From contig JAJQJQ010000004.1 in the NCBI GenBank assembly GCA_028622995.1, positions 434,001 to 498,000 of the forward strand: DNA of 64,000 nucleotides, written 5' to 3'. Below the pieces are notes generated by a model. The model had not been told where the DNA came from and made no database searches. It saw nothing but the letters and a program-made list of their open reading frames with translations. Origin of the DNA: Panagrolaimus kolymaensis. Lineage: Eukaryota > Nematoda > Chromadorea > Rhabditida > Panagrolaimidae. Both the position numbers and the translations under genes were made by a program. This document shows positions 47,104 through 58,280 of this stretch, piece by piece (position 1 is the stretch's first letter; each line of letters starts with the position of its first letter).

Positions 47104-47499
47104 CAATTGACAAACAATAAACATATTTATAAAAAAAAAAGCTTTTAATTATTTGACTAATTCTGTGAAAAATAATCAAAAAATAACGGCGCTACCTTCG
47201 GCGCTACTTTCAATAATTAAAAAAATGAAAAGGAGCGGTCCCAATACGAAAGAAAACGGCGCTACCGCGCTACCGCGCTACTTTCAATAAAAGCCGAAGA
47301 GAAGGGAAGAGAAAGTGGTGTTTCTAGCACGAAAGTTTCATTGCTTTGAAATTTTCAAAAATTTTCGAAAAATTGAAAAAAATTCGAAAGTTTTCGAAAA
47401 TTTCATTCAAACGAAACTTTCGTGCTAGAAACACCACTTTCTCTTCCCTTCTCTTCTCTTCCCTTCCCTTCTCTGTTCAAACAACCTGGTAACGGATTG
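47104..47499 (-). repeat. Right terminal inverted repeat, enlarged by a palindrome
   Basis: This is the inverted copy of 40441-40701: 'aattgacaaacaataaac', the 'gcgctacc' clusters, 'ctttcaataaaagcc', and after an insertion the GA/CT-rich tract and terminal 'caacctggtaacggattg'. Several substitutions and a loss of one iteron unit separate it from the left copy, so the insertion is old. Confidence 0.9.
47296..47456. repeat. 161-bp palindrome inside the right TIR
   Basis: Arms of 44 bp (gaagagaagggaagagaaag... and its exact complement ...ctttctcttcccttctcttc) enclose a 73-bp A/T-rich core with further internal symmetry (gaaattttc, ttttcgaaa). It interrupts the tract that is continuous in the left TIR. 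Either a nested small palindromic element or a local inverted duplication. Confidence 0.85.
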
Positions 47500-47501
47500 T
47501 A

Positions 47502-47830
47502 ATCCAACAGATAAAGATATTCTTACAACGATTTTTTGCCTCCGAAGCAATGAAAAAAAAGGTTGCTGCTCCACATTTTATTTTTGCTTGCCATTCAAAA
47601 ACAAAGCAACAAACAAAGTACAACATTCAAACATTCCCTTTTTTTCTAAATGTCAAAAAAAAATCTTTGTATTTATTTCGCGCTTTTTTCATTCGATTTC
47701 ATCATCCTTTTTGATTTTTAAACAAATCCGACTTTTGCATAAAAATAGCTTTAACCACCATTCAATTTGTTGTAGGGATTTATTTGATTTCCGTGATACT
47801 TTTAAAATAATTTAATATTGCTGTTATTTT
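47502..47830. other. Intergenic region before the chromodomain gene
   Basis: T-rich DNA without coding exons. Presumed promoter and 5' leader. Confidence 0.5.
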
Positions 47831-47846
47831 ACTTTTAGCATTTCAG
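47831..47846 (+). promoter_or_regulatory. Two splice acceptors before the chromodomain ATG
   Basis: The acceptors 'acttttag' and 'catttcag' end at 47838 and 47846, with the ATG at 47863. Consistent with a spliced-leader site or a 5'-UTR intron. Confidence 0.45.
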
Positions 47847-47862
47847 GGTAAATTTGTTAACT

Positions 47863-50092
47863 ATGGCTACCGGAAACAATGATAGTGGCAATGAAAGCCA
47901 AGAAGAACCTGTTGGTGAAACCTTTGAAGTTGAACAGATTTTAGACGTGAAAACTGGAAAAAAGGGAAAAACATATTTGATCCGTTGGCTTGGCTATGGT
48001 CCAGAAGAAGATACTTGGGTTTGTGTTTTGTTACTTCCTTTTTTTTAATAACTCAATTTTTTTAGGAAGAGGAACACAATTTGGTTGGTTTTACAAATTT
48101 GGTAATATGGCACGTTTAACGCTACCTTGATTTTTAGAATTGTCCTGATGTGCTCGAAGCTTTTTTGAAAAAGCGACGCAAGCACGAAAGGTATGTGCTT
48201 TATTGTTATTTTTATATATATACCATATCGCCTTTTTTAGCCTTCGAACGGGTACTAAAAAACCAAAAGAAGAAAAGAAACACCGACATGATTCCGATTC
48301 AAAATCAAGTGTCCATTCTCGTCGCGCTGATTCAGAAACAAGCATTGCATCTTCAAATTCTTCAAAAGCAATGAAAGAGTCGTCTTCAACTCCCAAAAAA
48401 GTATCATCAAAAGATGAAAAGAAGCGTCAGCGTAAAGATTCTGATTCCAGATCAACTGGCAAACCTCGTCGTGCTGATTCGGAAACAAGCAACGTCTCGT
48501 CAAATACTCCAAAACTCCTGAAAGCTGCCATATCGAATGCTTCAATTTTAAACGATGGTGAAAAGCAATCCACAGATTCAAATGCAACTGACCAACGTCA
48601 TCGTTCAAATTCACAATCAAGCAATGCATCATCAAATGCTCGTGAGGTCTCCAAAAATTCCACTTCAGCCGCTACTTTAGAACCATTTGAAGAAAATCCA
48701 CAAAGCGAAGGTATGTATGAAACATAATCGACACTAATTTTATAAATTTTGGCATTTAATGAGGCAACATTTTTTAATATTTTAGGTAATCAACTTGAAA
48801 AGACAAACGACAATCAAGCTCCAGCTCCTTCCACCGTTGCAAAAATAAGTGATATTTTGGCTCAAGTTTGTTTTATGCTTATTATTTTTCCATTTTCATT
48901 CTAAACTTTTAGAATCCAATTGTTAAAACTGAAGTCCTTTCTGAACTTACTGGTGATTTGTCTTCTTCAACTAATGGGAATATCGAAGCTGACGTTGCTA
49001 TGTAAATATTTTCTTTCCTTTTTTATTAGTCCTCTTTCCTGTTTCGTTTATCGCTCATGTTTATTAATATTTTCCAGCACTCCTGTAGCAACAGCACGTC
49101 AACCAAGCAGCCGTAAGCGCAATCAAAGTGAACCAACAACTCTTTCGCCTGCTATCAAAGCCTCTAAGACAGATGATGGGACTTCTCGTGGACGATCATT
49201 GAATATGGGAAATGCTGTTTCTAATAATGGTCTCGTTGGCTCTTTAAGTAGTCAGAATGGAAACATGGACCAAGCTTCTGATACTCCTGCTCCAGAATCT
49301 CATCAATGTTTTGGATGTTCTCCAACTATTTCCGATTTTGCAAAAGGAGTTATTGTTCGTAATGTTAACAATCAAAAAATGGAATATGTATTTTCAACTC
49401 AATGGAAAGTTCGATGTGAAGAGTGCTCCAATACTCAAGTTATTAATGTAAGCTTTTTCCATGATAATTTTTTAAACGTTATTTAAAGCATTTTTTAGGA
49501 CGATACAGTTGATTATGCTTTCTCCATAGTTACCTACAACAACAATAATTACTTCCTCATCAAGCTTGACAATCCTGGAAAAGAAGCTGGAAAAGAATTG
49601 TTCCTTGTTGATGCTGAAAAGTTCCGTGAAACTTGTGCACACGTAAATTTTTACTTTAATAACTTTTGACTAAACTAATTTTCAATTTTATAGCAATACT
49701 TGGCATATTTTGACATTGTTAAGAAATATTTTGAAACTCTTGGAACCTTAGAAGTCGCTATTGAACAACAACGTGCCTTGGTAAAGAAAGCAACCACCAC
49801 AAAATATTTTCAAGTATGTAAAGCCAATGTTGAAAAACTTGATGTTACTGGTGATTTTTGTGAAGAAGCTCATAATGCCTTTAAAGAAATTGTCAAGCTT
49901 TTCTTCTATGAATTGCAATTAGCTATTGGAAAGTTTATGTGTAGAGAAATTGACAGTTCATCTTTGCATGCTATTGCCATGAGGTTCTATGAAAAGCGAA
50001 ATCCAATTTTCAGTATCATCAAAAAAGAAGCCGTTGAAAACAAATATGAAGCTTTGTACACCACTTTGGTTTCTCAATTAGCATCTGATTGA
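47863..50092 (+). CDS. Chromodomain protein (HP1/CBX-like N-terminus)
   Basis: Nine exons: 47863-48018, 48066-48083 (18 nt), 48138-48190, 48241-48710, 48786-48865, 48913-49001, 49078-49447, 49499-49642 and 49694-50092, giving 592 residues. Residues about 24-75 form a chromodomain: 'FEVEQILDVKTGKKGKTYLI', 'RWLGYGPEEDTW' and 'NCPDVLEAFLKKRRK', with the aromatic-cage positions (F, W, W) kept. The middle is Ser-rich and repetitive (RRADSETS twice; 'SNASSNA') and probably disordered. The C-terminal 200 residues look folded and include CxxC-type pairs 'CFGC' and 'CEEC'. I see no chromoshadow domain, so this is a methyl-lysine reader of unknown class rather than a clear HP1. Confidence 0.87.
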
Positions 50093-52114
50093 TTATTATT
50101 TATTGTAATGTATCCTTATTGTTTGCTTTGTTGTGTTTGATATATTTCGTTTTTACATAAATTATTATAAACTGATTTTTTTGACTTTTTGATTTAGTTA
50201 TTTTTCATGTTTAATTTCGACCAGGTTTTTTATGAGATAAATGTTTGTGAATATCAAACGATATCATACAGTACTTTGCCACTACCAACAGATTAAACAA
50301 ACGAATAAATTCTTTCACCCTTTTTGGTCACTTTGAGGTTAAACTAATTCGAAATGTGGAAGATAATACAATACGTTTTGCAAAAATAAAAGTAAATAGT
50401 TATCACTATTTATAAAGGTTGAACTTTTTATGGTTTTTTCTTCTATTTTTAGATTAGTTTTTGAAATTTTTATTTGTCAGCATAAAAGAAAAAAGAAAGA
50501 AAGGAAGACGATGAAGTACGACACGGCACTTTCACAAACACAAATATTTGGACTCAATTAGTTTTGATATAAAGCATTTTATTTTTGTTGCACTTTCTTT
50601 TAAAATACCTTTTCGTTTTTATTTCGCAATGTGGTCAAAGAAAGACCAAATTTTAATAATGGCATCTCGTGTTTTTTATTTTTTACAGCGGTTGCCAAAG
50701 CAGCAGCAGCTTCAACCAAGTTCTCATAAATACTTTTACTTCATGGGAGTCCCAAACCAAGACTACTGAAAATTTATATAAAAATGATTATTACTTTTCT
50801 CATTTCAAACATTTGTGATATTTGATGCTCTCAACAAAAAAATTTCTTTTTTTGCTACCTATGTTTAGAAATAAATTAATTTAATATAAAAAATTAATTT
50901 CGGCTTTCAAATAAATTTATGAGAATAGTGTCGTTAAAAATGTGGCACATGCGAATAAATTTTTCATCACAGGTGGCTTTTAGAGTCATGCATGTTTGTT
51001 GTTTATATGAAAATGTTTTGAAATTTAAAAACATTATTAGTTTTTGAGCATTTTAACCTGAACTTCTTTTTTGGTGGTCGTTAATGACTTTGGCACAGAT
51101 TTTTTCTTTTACCATTTTTTTTACTGAGTTTGAGAATCATGAACTTTTGAATTTTATGTAATTTAAACAAAATTATTATTTGGTAGTTGCAAAAAATCTA
51201 TTTGAACTGTATTTGTTAGGCATCTCTCGAATGCAAATAGCAATTTAGAAAGTCTTCTAAAAATAAATACAGTGATTCACGAATGGGAAAATTCTTAACT
51301 TTTGTTTGAAATATCTCCAATAAGAAATTCAGCAAGGATTTTTGTAATTTTCGATAAAAGTGTATCATTTCAAAATTGAATTTGTTATAAAATCTATGGC
51401 TTAACTTTTTTGTTTGTTTGTTTGCGCAGTAAATTGAAGAGAATTAATTTTGCCCTTCTAAAATTAAATTTTAAGAATTTGATCTCAATTTTTATAATTC
51501 ACTCTGTAGTTCAACAAAGCATCCACTAATTGCATTTATACATAAAAAGTAGCCTCTAAGGAAATCAAATTTGTTTTTAATGATTAATATTATTATTTTT
51601 TACTTGTTATTTTCTTTAAGATTAAACATCATCATCACCTGAGAGGCAGGCCTTTAAAAAGGCATAGAAGAAGAAAGACAGGTTGTTATATTTTATTTTG
51701 TGCTTAAAAAATAAAAAAGTATTTTGTGGCTTTTTTTATTTTTCAAATTATTTTTTTTTGCCTTTATTATTTTTTTCCTCCTCGTGATTAATTTTTTTTC
51801 TCTCTCATTTATTGGCTTCACCACAATTTTTTATTTTATTTTGCGCACAAAAACGGAAAATGGCGCTTGGCTTTCGCTTTATTCCATTTCGCGTTTTTTG
51901 CTTACTTACTTTACTTACTTCACAACCTGTGCCACTCCGCTCCTTTTTTATTAACTCTTTTGTCAAAGTTTTTTTCTTTTTCCTTTTTTTAATTTCACCA
52001 TATTTTATTTTCTTCAACTTCATTTATTTATCCCCTTTTTTTCTCTCATTAGTAAGTACACTTTTTTTAGTTGCTTGACTGTCATTTGCTAAAAAAAATT
52101 GAAAAAAAATAAAA
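50093..52114. other. Intergenic region, 2 kb
   Basis: A/T-rich DNA with only low-quality ORFs (for example 50548-50769). No repeat or RNA gene recognised. Confidence 0.5.
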
Positions 52115-52541
52115 ATGAATTCAACTATCGTATTTCTTTTGTGTTTAATCACATACGTTGCGGCATTAAAATGTTATCAAGGATCTCAAAATACCACTTA
52201 TCCATTATCTGGTGTTGCAACAGATTGCAATGATCCTTATTCTCGAACTTGCATTAAACAATATGATTCAGCAAGTAAATTTGCAACCCGAACTTGCAGT
52301 AATGCAAATTGCACAGTAAGTTTATTACCTTTGGTTTGAGAACCAAAAGCAAGCATAAATTTTAAATTTTCAGGTTAATGGCGGCTTAGTCAATGACAAT
52401 GTTTGTGTCAATGTTAGCGCATATCAGGTTAACTGCTGTTGTTATTCGGATGGGTGTAACTCAGCTCCTTCAACCGTTTTATCATTTACGATTGTTGCCG
52501 CAATTTCAGCTGCAATTTTGTCATGTTTCTTAAAGCATTAA
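52115..52541 (+). CDS. Ly6/uPAR-like GPI-anchored protein 1
   Basis: The exons are 52115-52315 and 52374-52541, giving 122 residues. A signal peptide (NSTIVFLLCLITYVAA) is followed by mature start LKCYQGSQ and about ten cysteines, ending 'CCCYSDGCN', the CCxxxxCN close of the three-finger fold. A C-terminal hydrophobic tail suits GPI anchoring. The intron falls in phase 0 right after 'NCT'. The first of three related genes in tandem. Nematode relatives are surface proteins of mostly unknown role. Confidence 0.85.
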
Positions 52542-53320
52542 TTTTGTTAAAGTTTTGTACCTAACCTCCGGACTTCTTTATCTGATCATTGATGTTGTTT
52601 TTTGAAACTTTAGAAAGGGCAAAAAAAAGTGTGTTGTAAAAATAGCTGAAATTACGGTATCCCTCATTTTCATATCATTATTGAATTGAAAGATTCCAAC
52701 TTTTTCGCGATTTTTTTACATGGCTGATATGATAGTTTTATCTACCGTAATCAAGTCATATTCTTGCAACCACACACACTCATGTTTTTCTTAATTATTT
52801 ATTTCCTCGTAAAGTGTCATATCTGTTTTTTGTAATATTATTTTTAGAGCTAATTTAACCTGCTGTTTATTATTTTCTATTTCATTTTTATTTTTTCAAA
52901 CTTCCTCAAATTTGTTTTTATAATTTATGTAATGTGTTTTATAAACTTTGGTTTTATTCCTCTCTTACCTTTTTTTTGCTCATTAAAACCAAAATATTTT
53001 TTTCTTCATTACAGCATTTCTGTAATATTTTTTTGTGGTTATTTTCTGTAAAGTAAAATTTAATTCATGTTTTTGTTAATTTAGTGATTTAATAAATAAA
53101 TATTACCACCACCCAAAAAAACCTTGACAATTAGTTACTACATAACAACACCATAAAGCACACCACAAACCGTATAATTCCATAAAGAAATAAAAAGACA
53201 GCTTTAATAATAGTCACTTTAAAAACAGATCGTAAAAAAGTCAACCCAAAAAAGCTTGTACCTAACTTTATTCTTTTTAAATAAAAAAATAAACAAAAAA
53301 GTTAAAGTAAAAGCAAAAAA
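52542..53320. other. Intergenic region between Ly6-like genes 1 and 2
   Basis: A/T-rich. A short inverted repeat, 'aattacggta' near 52650 with 'taccgtaat' near 52743, is present. No gene. Confidence 0.4.
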
Positions 53321-53961
53321 ATGTTTGTATTTATTAAATATTTATTTTATCTATTTTTGTTAATATTTTTGACGCCACAAGTTTCATCCTTAAAATGTTA
53401 TCAAACCAATGGAACAGTAGCATATTCAGCCACGAATCCCAATGCAAGTTTAGGAGTGTTATTGGATTGTCCATCTGATGCATTGACATGTTCAAAAAAT
53501 TCTACGGATACAACCATGGTGAGAGGTTGCAGCACAAACTTTTGTACGGTAAGGATTTGGTCATTATGGGGGATAAGCTGCTTTTGTACAATAGTACTCG
53601 GTTTTCAAATGAAGATCTTTACTTGTCAGGAATGCTTTTTATTGTAACTTTTAAGCTTTTGAAAACTAAACTTTTATGTTTCACTATCCCGCCAGCATAA
53701 GACTTTAGCATTTTAAATCCTGCTTGAGTGTATTTATTTAATTGCATTAATTATTTTAAAGTTTTTCAGATAAATGGTGCTAGAGTCAATATTTCCGGGT
53801 TATCATGCGTTAAAGACGCCGCAAAAGTTGAGTCTTGTTGTTGCTATGATACAGGTTGCAATTCAACTTTAAGTTCGAGAAGCTTTTTTAGTAGTTTCAA
53901 AATAGCTGTTGCTGCCTCTTTTAGTGTCATTCTTTTGCTTTCCTTTCATTCGTACTTATAA
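53321..53961 (+). CDS. Ly6/uPAR-like GPI-anchored protein 2
   Basis: The exons are 53321-53548 and 53770-53961, giving 139 residues. A signal peptide (FVFIKYLFYLFLLIFLTPQ) is followed by LKCYQTNG, the cysteine framework, 'SCCCYDTGCNST', and a hydrophobic C-terminus (IAVAASFSVILLLSF) for GPI anchoring. Potential N-glycosylation sites (NGT, NAS, NST, NIS) are frequent. The phase-0 intron follows 'FCT', at the same place as in its neighbours. Confidence 0.85.
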
Positions 53962-56900
53962 TAAAAAAAAATCCAATTGGAGGGATTCAAAGTACGCTTT
54001 TTTTTACCTAATAATTATTGGAAATTCTAATCATCAACAAGCTCTCACACACATGGACAAATACACGCGCACGAATACACTTTTATATAAAAAACATAAA
54101 AAAATAAGGTTGTTGTTATGAAATTTTAATGTATTAAAGAATAAAAGATATGAAGAAAAAAAATTGCTGTGATTAAACAAAATTATGAAAAAAAGGAAGC
54201 CAAAATTTTTAAAGACAAATACGAACAAAATAGAAAAAATTGTGTGAAAAAAAAAATCGAAACCATTTATGTCATTGAAATTTACCGTAGAAGGAAAGAC
54301 GACATAACATTTGTGTTTTTAAGAACTCAAAAAAAAGTGTTGAATGTGAATACTTTAAAATCAATCTAGTTTTTTTAATATTACTAACGAAAAAGATAAA
54401 GCAATTTATGGCTTCTGTTGAGAAAAAAAAATTTAATTAGAAGAAGAATGTTTGTTTGCACTCTAAATGAACTTCAAAAAGACTCATTTACAGTTATATG
54501 AATTTCTAAGAATGGACCAAAGCCAATTTGTTTTTAGAAGCTGTAACATTTTGAAAATGATGTTTCTCTAATAAAAGTCTTCTCATCGTGAACAAACAAT
54601 AAATGTATTAAAAAGAACAAAGTTTTCAAATCAATAAAAAAAGAGCTTTACAATCAAGCTTTTCAGTGTGACATGCCTCCATCTCGCTCTTTATTAAAAT
54701 AGGCAAGGAATTGCACGGATTGTAAAAATAACTAAATTCAATCACACATATATTTTTCAAAAGTTGTTTTACTCATTAACCTCACATTTATCAACCGAAC
54801 AAAGAATTTAGCTCCCTTGTTGACTCAAGTTATTAATCTCGACAAAATTGAAGATAGCCTATGCTCATCATCATCCACCATAAATAAGCCATACTATAAA
54901 TTTTGAAGTGTGCTTAATCATTTTTTTTATAGCTTCAAGGAATTTGTAAACAAAAAAGAGTTTTAATATATTTTTTTCTTCGCCATTTTGAATATTTAAA
55001 TTTTACTTTTTTTTAAATCGAATTGATGGATTTAAAAAAAATCTTGCCAATGCAGTTGAAGCAATAGATGATCCTCCTTCTGCTGCACCAAAGTGGCCAG
55101 ATCAGCCTTATGGCGGGAAAGATAGAAACAATGGATTTCGAAGATTCAATTGAGCTGATTAAAGAATACATTAAAATGACCCATCTTATAAAACACCCAA
55201 CGAAATAAAAGATAAGATGGAATTTTTTTTTTGATGATTGTTAAATCAATTAAAAACTCCGTAGTTAAAAGTCTTTTTTCATTAACTCTTGGAAGCAGAA
55301 CTTTCATCTTTTATTTAAAACCATCAATGTCGATTCCACATTATGAAAATGGACAAAGGTAGTTAGCAATCAATGAATTTAATACCATTAATACCATCTG
55401 TAGATTCAAAAACGATGAGGAAAAAAAAGTTACTTATGTATGTAAAAAACGACTTGATTTAGGAATGTTTTTGTTTGCATCTAAAACAAAAAAAACTATC
55501 CAAAAAGTTAGGATGAAGCAATAACGACCATCATCTTAAGCTGGAGTTCGAAATCCTCAATTAACAACATTCAAGATTGGACACTAACGATCACATTTGG
55601 CAGTAAAAACTTATTTCCATAATCCACAAAAATAAATTTATTTCAAGTTATGATGGCGAAAGCCTATGAAATCGTGAGCATCGACAGCTAAATTTGAAAC
55701 GCATTCTTTAAAGCTCTCTTGATTGATACACTATTTCACTCCATCACAAAAGAAATTGTGAGACATGTACCTATCAAAAAATATATTACTAATCTCTTTT
55801 AGGATTAAAGATTATTATTAAATCAAAAACTGTGAATAAAATTGCTGTAGCAAAAACATTTTTGAAAAAATTCTCTTTTTTTAATAACAGTAAATAGTAA
55901 TTATTAAAGGCTATTTTTATCATCAAATTCACACAACCATAATAATTTTCTTTAATGCGCAAAAGTTTCATCATGTTACAGGGAACATTATTAGCACTTT
56001 ATATCGTCGAAGTCTTACCGGCTTTTAAGAGGGGTTAAATATTTCGTAAGAAATCAAAAATCATTGTTCAACAACTCTCTGTGAAACCATAATTGTATAT
56101 TTGCTTTTGGAGTGTTTTGCTTTTCATTTTTTTTATTCCAGAAAAAATTTAGCCTTCTTTCAAATTTCTAACAACTTATTTTTAAAAAGCTTCAAAAACT
56201 TGCATTTTATTTATTCAAAAAAACTACCACCACAAGAGAAGAAAAAAAACGGAGAAAGAATAAAAGCTCAGTGAAGCTTGTCAAAATCGCCGGTTATGCA
56301 ACCATAATTGCTGTCCTAACAAAAAGAAAAAGAAAGAAAAATATTTTCCTCGACCTTGTGTTTAGTAGTTGTTGTTGTTGCTGCTCATGATGGTGGTGGT
56401 GTGGTGCCGGAGGCAAAGTTATTCTTCAAAAAAAGTAAACGTTTGATGTCCTGCCGTTTTTATTATTTTATTTTAAAAGCATTCGCTACATACTTTGAAG
56501 GCTTTTAGGACTTTTTGATTTAGAATGTTTTACAATTGCCATTGGTCAACAACTAAAAATGGCAGCATTTTGAAAGGTGTAAATCTTGGGGTTTTTAGTT
56601 TTCCCTTTTTTTGAATTCTTTATAGTCTTCGACTTCGCACACGTTTATAAAATTAAGGAAGAAGAAAATGTTTATTAAGTGTAAAAGGAAGTTAGCCATA
56701 AGCCTCAAGTTTATTTATTTCTCACTCACTCACACATACACCGTAATTGTGTTCAATATAATTATCCTCTTTCTTCTTTCTTTTTTTGGTCGAGGCTTTT
56801 TACAAGACTTAACAATTTCATTTCCGTTCAATAAACAATTTAGGAAAAAAAAGGTAAAAGCCGACAACATTCAGTGAGTGGTAGTAATTTTAGAGTGTGA

Positions 56901-57325
56901 GAAATAAAGATTTTTCCTTCATCATTCTTGAATAGGCCATAAATTTTCTTACCTTTCGTTCTCTTTTTTTGCCATTTTTTATTCTGGATTTATTCCGAAT
57001 TTCTTTACAACATCAGCTTTTAACTATACGATCTCATCTCCTCATAAGTTTTTTTTAACCTTTCCCTTTTAAGCTCTTACTGTTGTTGGTTGTAAGGCTT
57101 CAGATGACTATTTTTTGAAGCCATAAAATATATTTCCACATTTTTTTCTTTTCTCGTGTTACACAATTTCATTGTCGTGTGTGTTTCTTCATAAAAATCA
57201 AAATTGAATTAACGAAATATGTACTACATATGCTTTCATTGAAGCAATCCTTTTTAAAGAGCTCTCCAAAATTATTATGTTACATACTACCACCTTTCTT
57301 TTAGTTTTTCATAAAGAAGAAAAAA
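53962..57325. other. Intergenic region with decayed coding sequence
   Basis: 3.4 kb between Ly6-like genes 2 and 3. Besides A/T-rich DNA it contains a stretch at about 55020-55800 reading like broken coding sequence (reported separately). It also contains a short GTT/GGT repeat near 56368-56402. Confidence 0.5.
55020..55800 (+). pseudogene. Decayed coding sequence of unknown origin
   Basis: Open fragments such as 'DDPPSAAPKWPDQPYGGKD', 'LGSRTFIFYLKPSMSIPHYE' and 'VTYVCKKRLDLGMFLF' are joined by stops and frameshifts. Codon use is protein-like, but no family could be assigned. It may be an old gene copy or mobile-element remnant. Confidence 0.3.
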
Positions 57326-58096
57326 ATGGCTTTTGATTCAAGAATTATTATTTATATTTATTGCATTTTTATTCTTTTTACTATTGGAACTGAAGCAATT
57401 AAATGTTATCAAAATCAATCAAAGATTACAGAACCCTTTCAATCCACTTTAACAGAATGTAGTTCCATTGGGAATGTAAGAGCCACAGGATGTATTAAAC
57501 ATACCTCTTTTACTTCACAAACTGTTACTCGTATGTGTGAATACACTAATTGCACAGTGAGTTTATAATATTTCCTTTAAAAAATAAACAGATGATGATG
57601 ACCTCTAAAAAAAGACCACACGAAATTTTAACTTTAAAACAATTTTAAATATATATTTTAATGTCCAATTTTGGGGATCTGTTTTTCTAATTAAAAAAAG
57701 GCATAATTCAAAAAGCCCAGCTACCATCATTTAATTAATCGAGATACAAATTATAACCAAAATGGAACCAAATTTTGGTCTTTTGATTTCTTGAACTTTT
57801 AATTTATTAAATTAGTGAACAAATTTTTTTGAAGTTTTTCCATTTTTGTACTTCCATTATTATTAAATTTATAGGAAAATGGAGTTGATCGTTCCAAAGC
57901 TTGCTTTAATGTCACCGATGCTATGACATGTTGCTGCTTAAGGTATTTTTACAATAGCTTCCTTTCCTAATTTTTGTTTAAAAATTTTCCTTGTTTTAGT
58001 GATGGATGTAATACCGCTCCAACTACCACAACATCGTTTTATCCCATACTTTTTGCTATTCCTTCCATTATTTTTGGTTTATTTTTCGCCAGCTAA
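57326..58096 (+). CDS. Ly6/uPAR-like GPI-anchored protein 3
   Basis: The exons are 57326-57556, 57875-57942 and 58000-58096, giving 131 residues. A signal peptide (YIYCIFILFTIGTEA) is followed by IKCYQNQS, the same cysteine spacing, 'MTCCCLSDGCNTAP', and a hydrophobic tail ending FFAS. The first intron is phase 0 after 'NCT', like the other two genes. A second intron inside the CCC...CN motif is unique to this copy, so it was gained here or lost in the others. Confidence 0.85.
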
Positions 58097-58280
58097 ACAT
58101 TTTTGTTTTAATCTTATCATTGCTCCTTTACTTCCAAAGCCTCTCTTTTTTATGCGTTTATAAGTTTTATTTCATAATATTTGGTTGTTTTCCTATTTAT
58201 GTGCATACATTGTAAAAATATTTTTTTTATTTATAAATCTAATAAACTAACTACATAAAAACATACAAAAACTAATAAAT

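Larger units (their letters stand above)
40441..47499 (+). mobile_element. 7.1-kb TIR-bounded element with Ulp1-like and Helitron Rep-like remnants
   Basis: The ends are exact inverted copies: caatccgttaccaggttgtt at the left and its complement at the right, each flanked by TA (40439-40440 and 47500-47501). The left TIR is about 261 bp. The right one is longer because of an internal palindrome. Inside, degraded coding sequence with many stops and frameshifts includes a C48-type protease remnant (about 41000-41460), an unknown module (41690-41970), and Helitron Rep N-terminal sequence (about 42640-43730). The remaining 3.3 kb is low-identity coding debris. No HUH nuclease motif, helicase or DDE transposase could be found. 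It is therefore a decayed or non-autonomous composite. Confidence 0.8.

Noticed and set aside
40441..47499. Polinton/Maverick interpretation of the TIR element
   Set aside because: TIRs and a C48-like protease fit, but at 7 kb there is no polymerase B, integrase, packaging ATPase or capsid signal, while Helitron Rep motifs are clear.
47863..50092. Calling the chromodomain gene a true HP1
   Set aside because: No chromoshadow domain could be seen in the C-terminal half.
54034..54369. Short Lys/Asn-rich ORFs after Ly6-like gene 2
   Set aside because: A/T-driven composition and no start or splice support.
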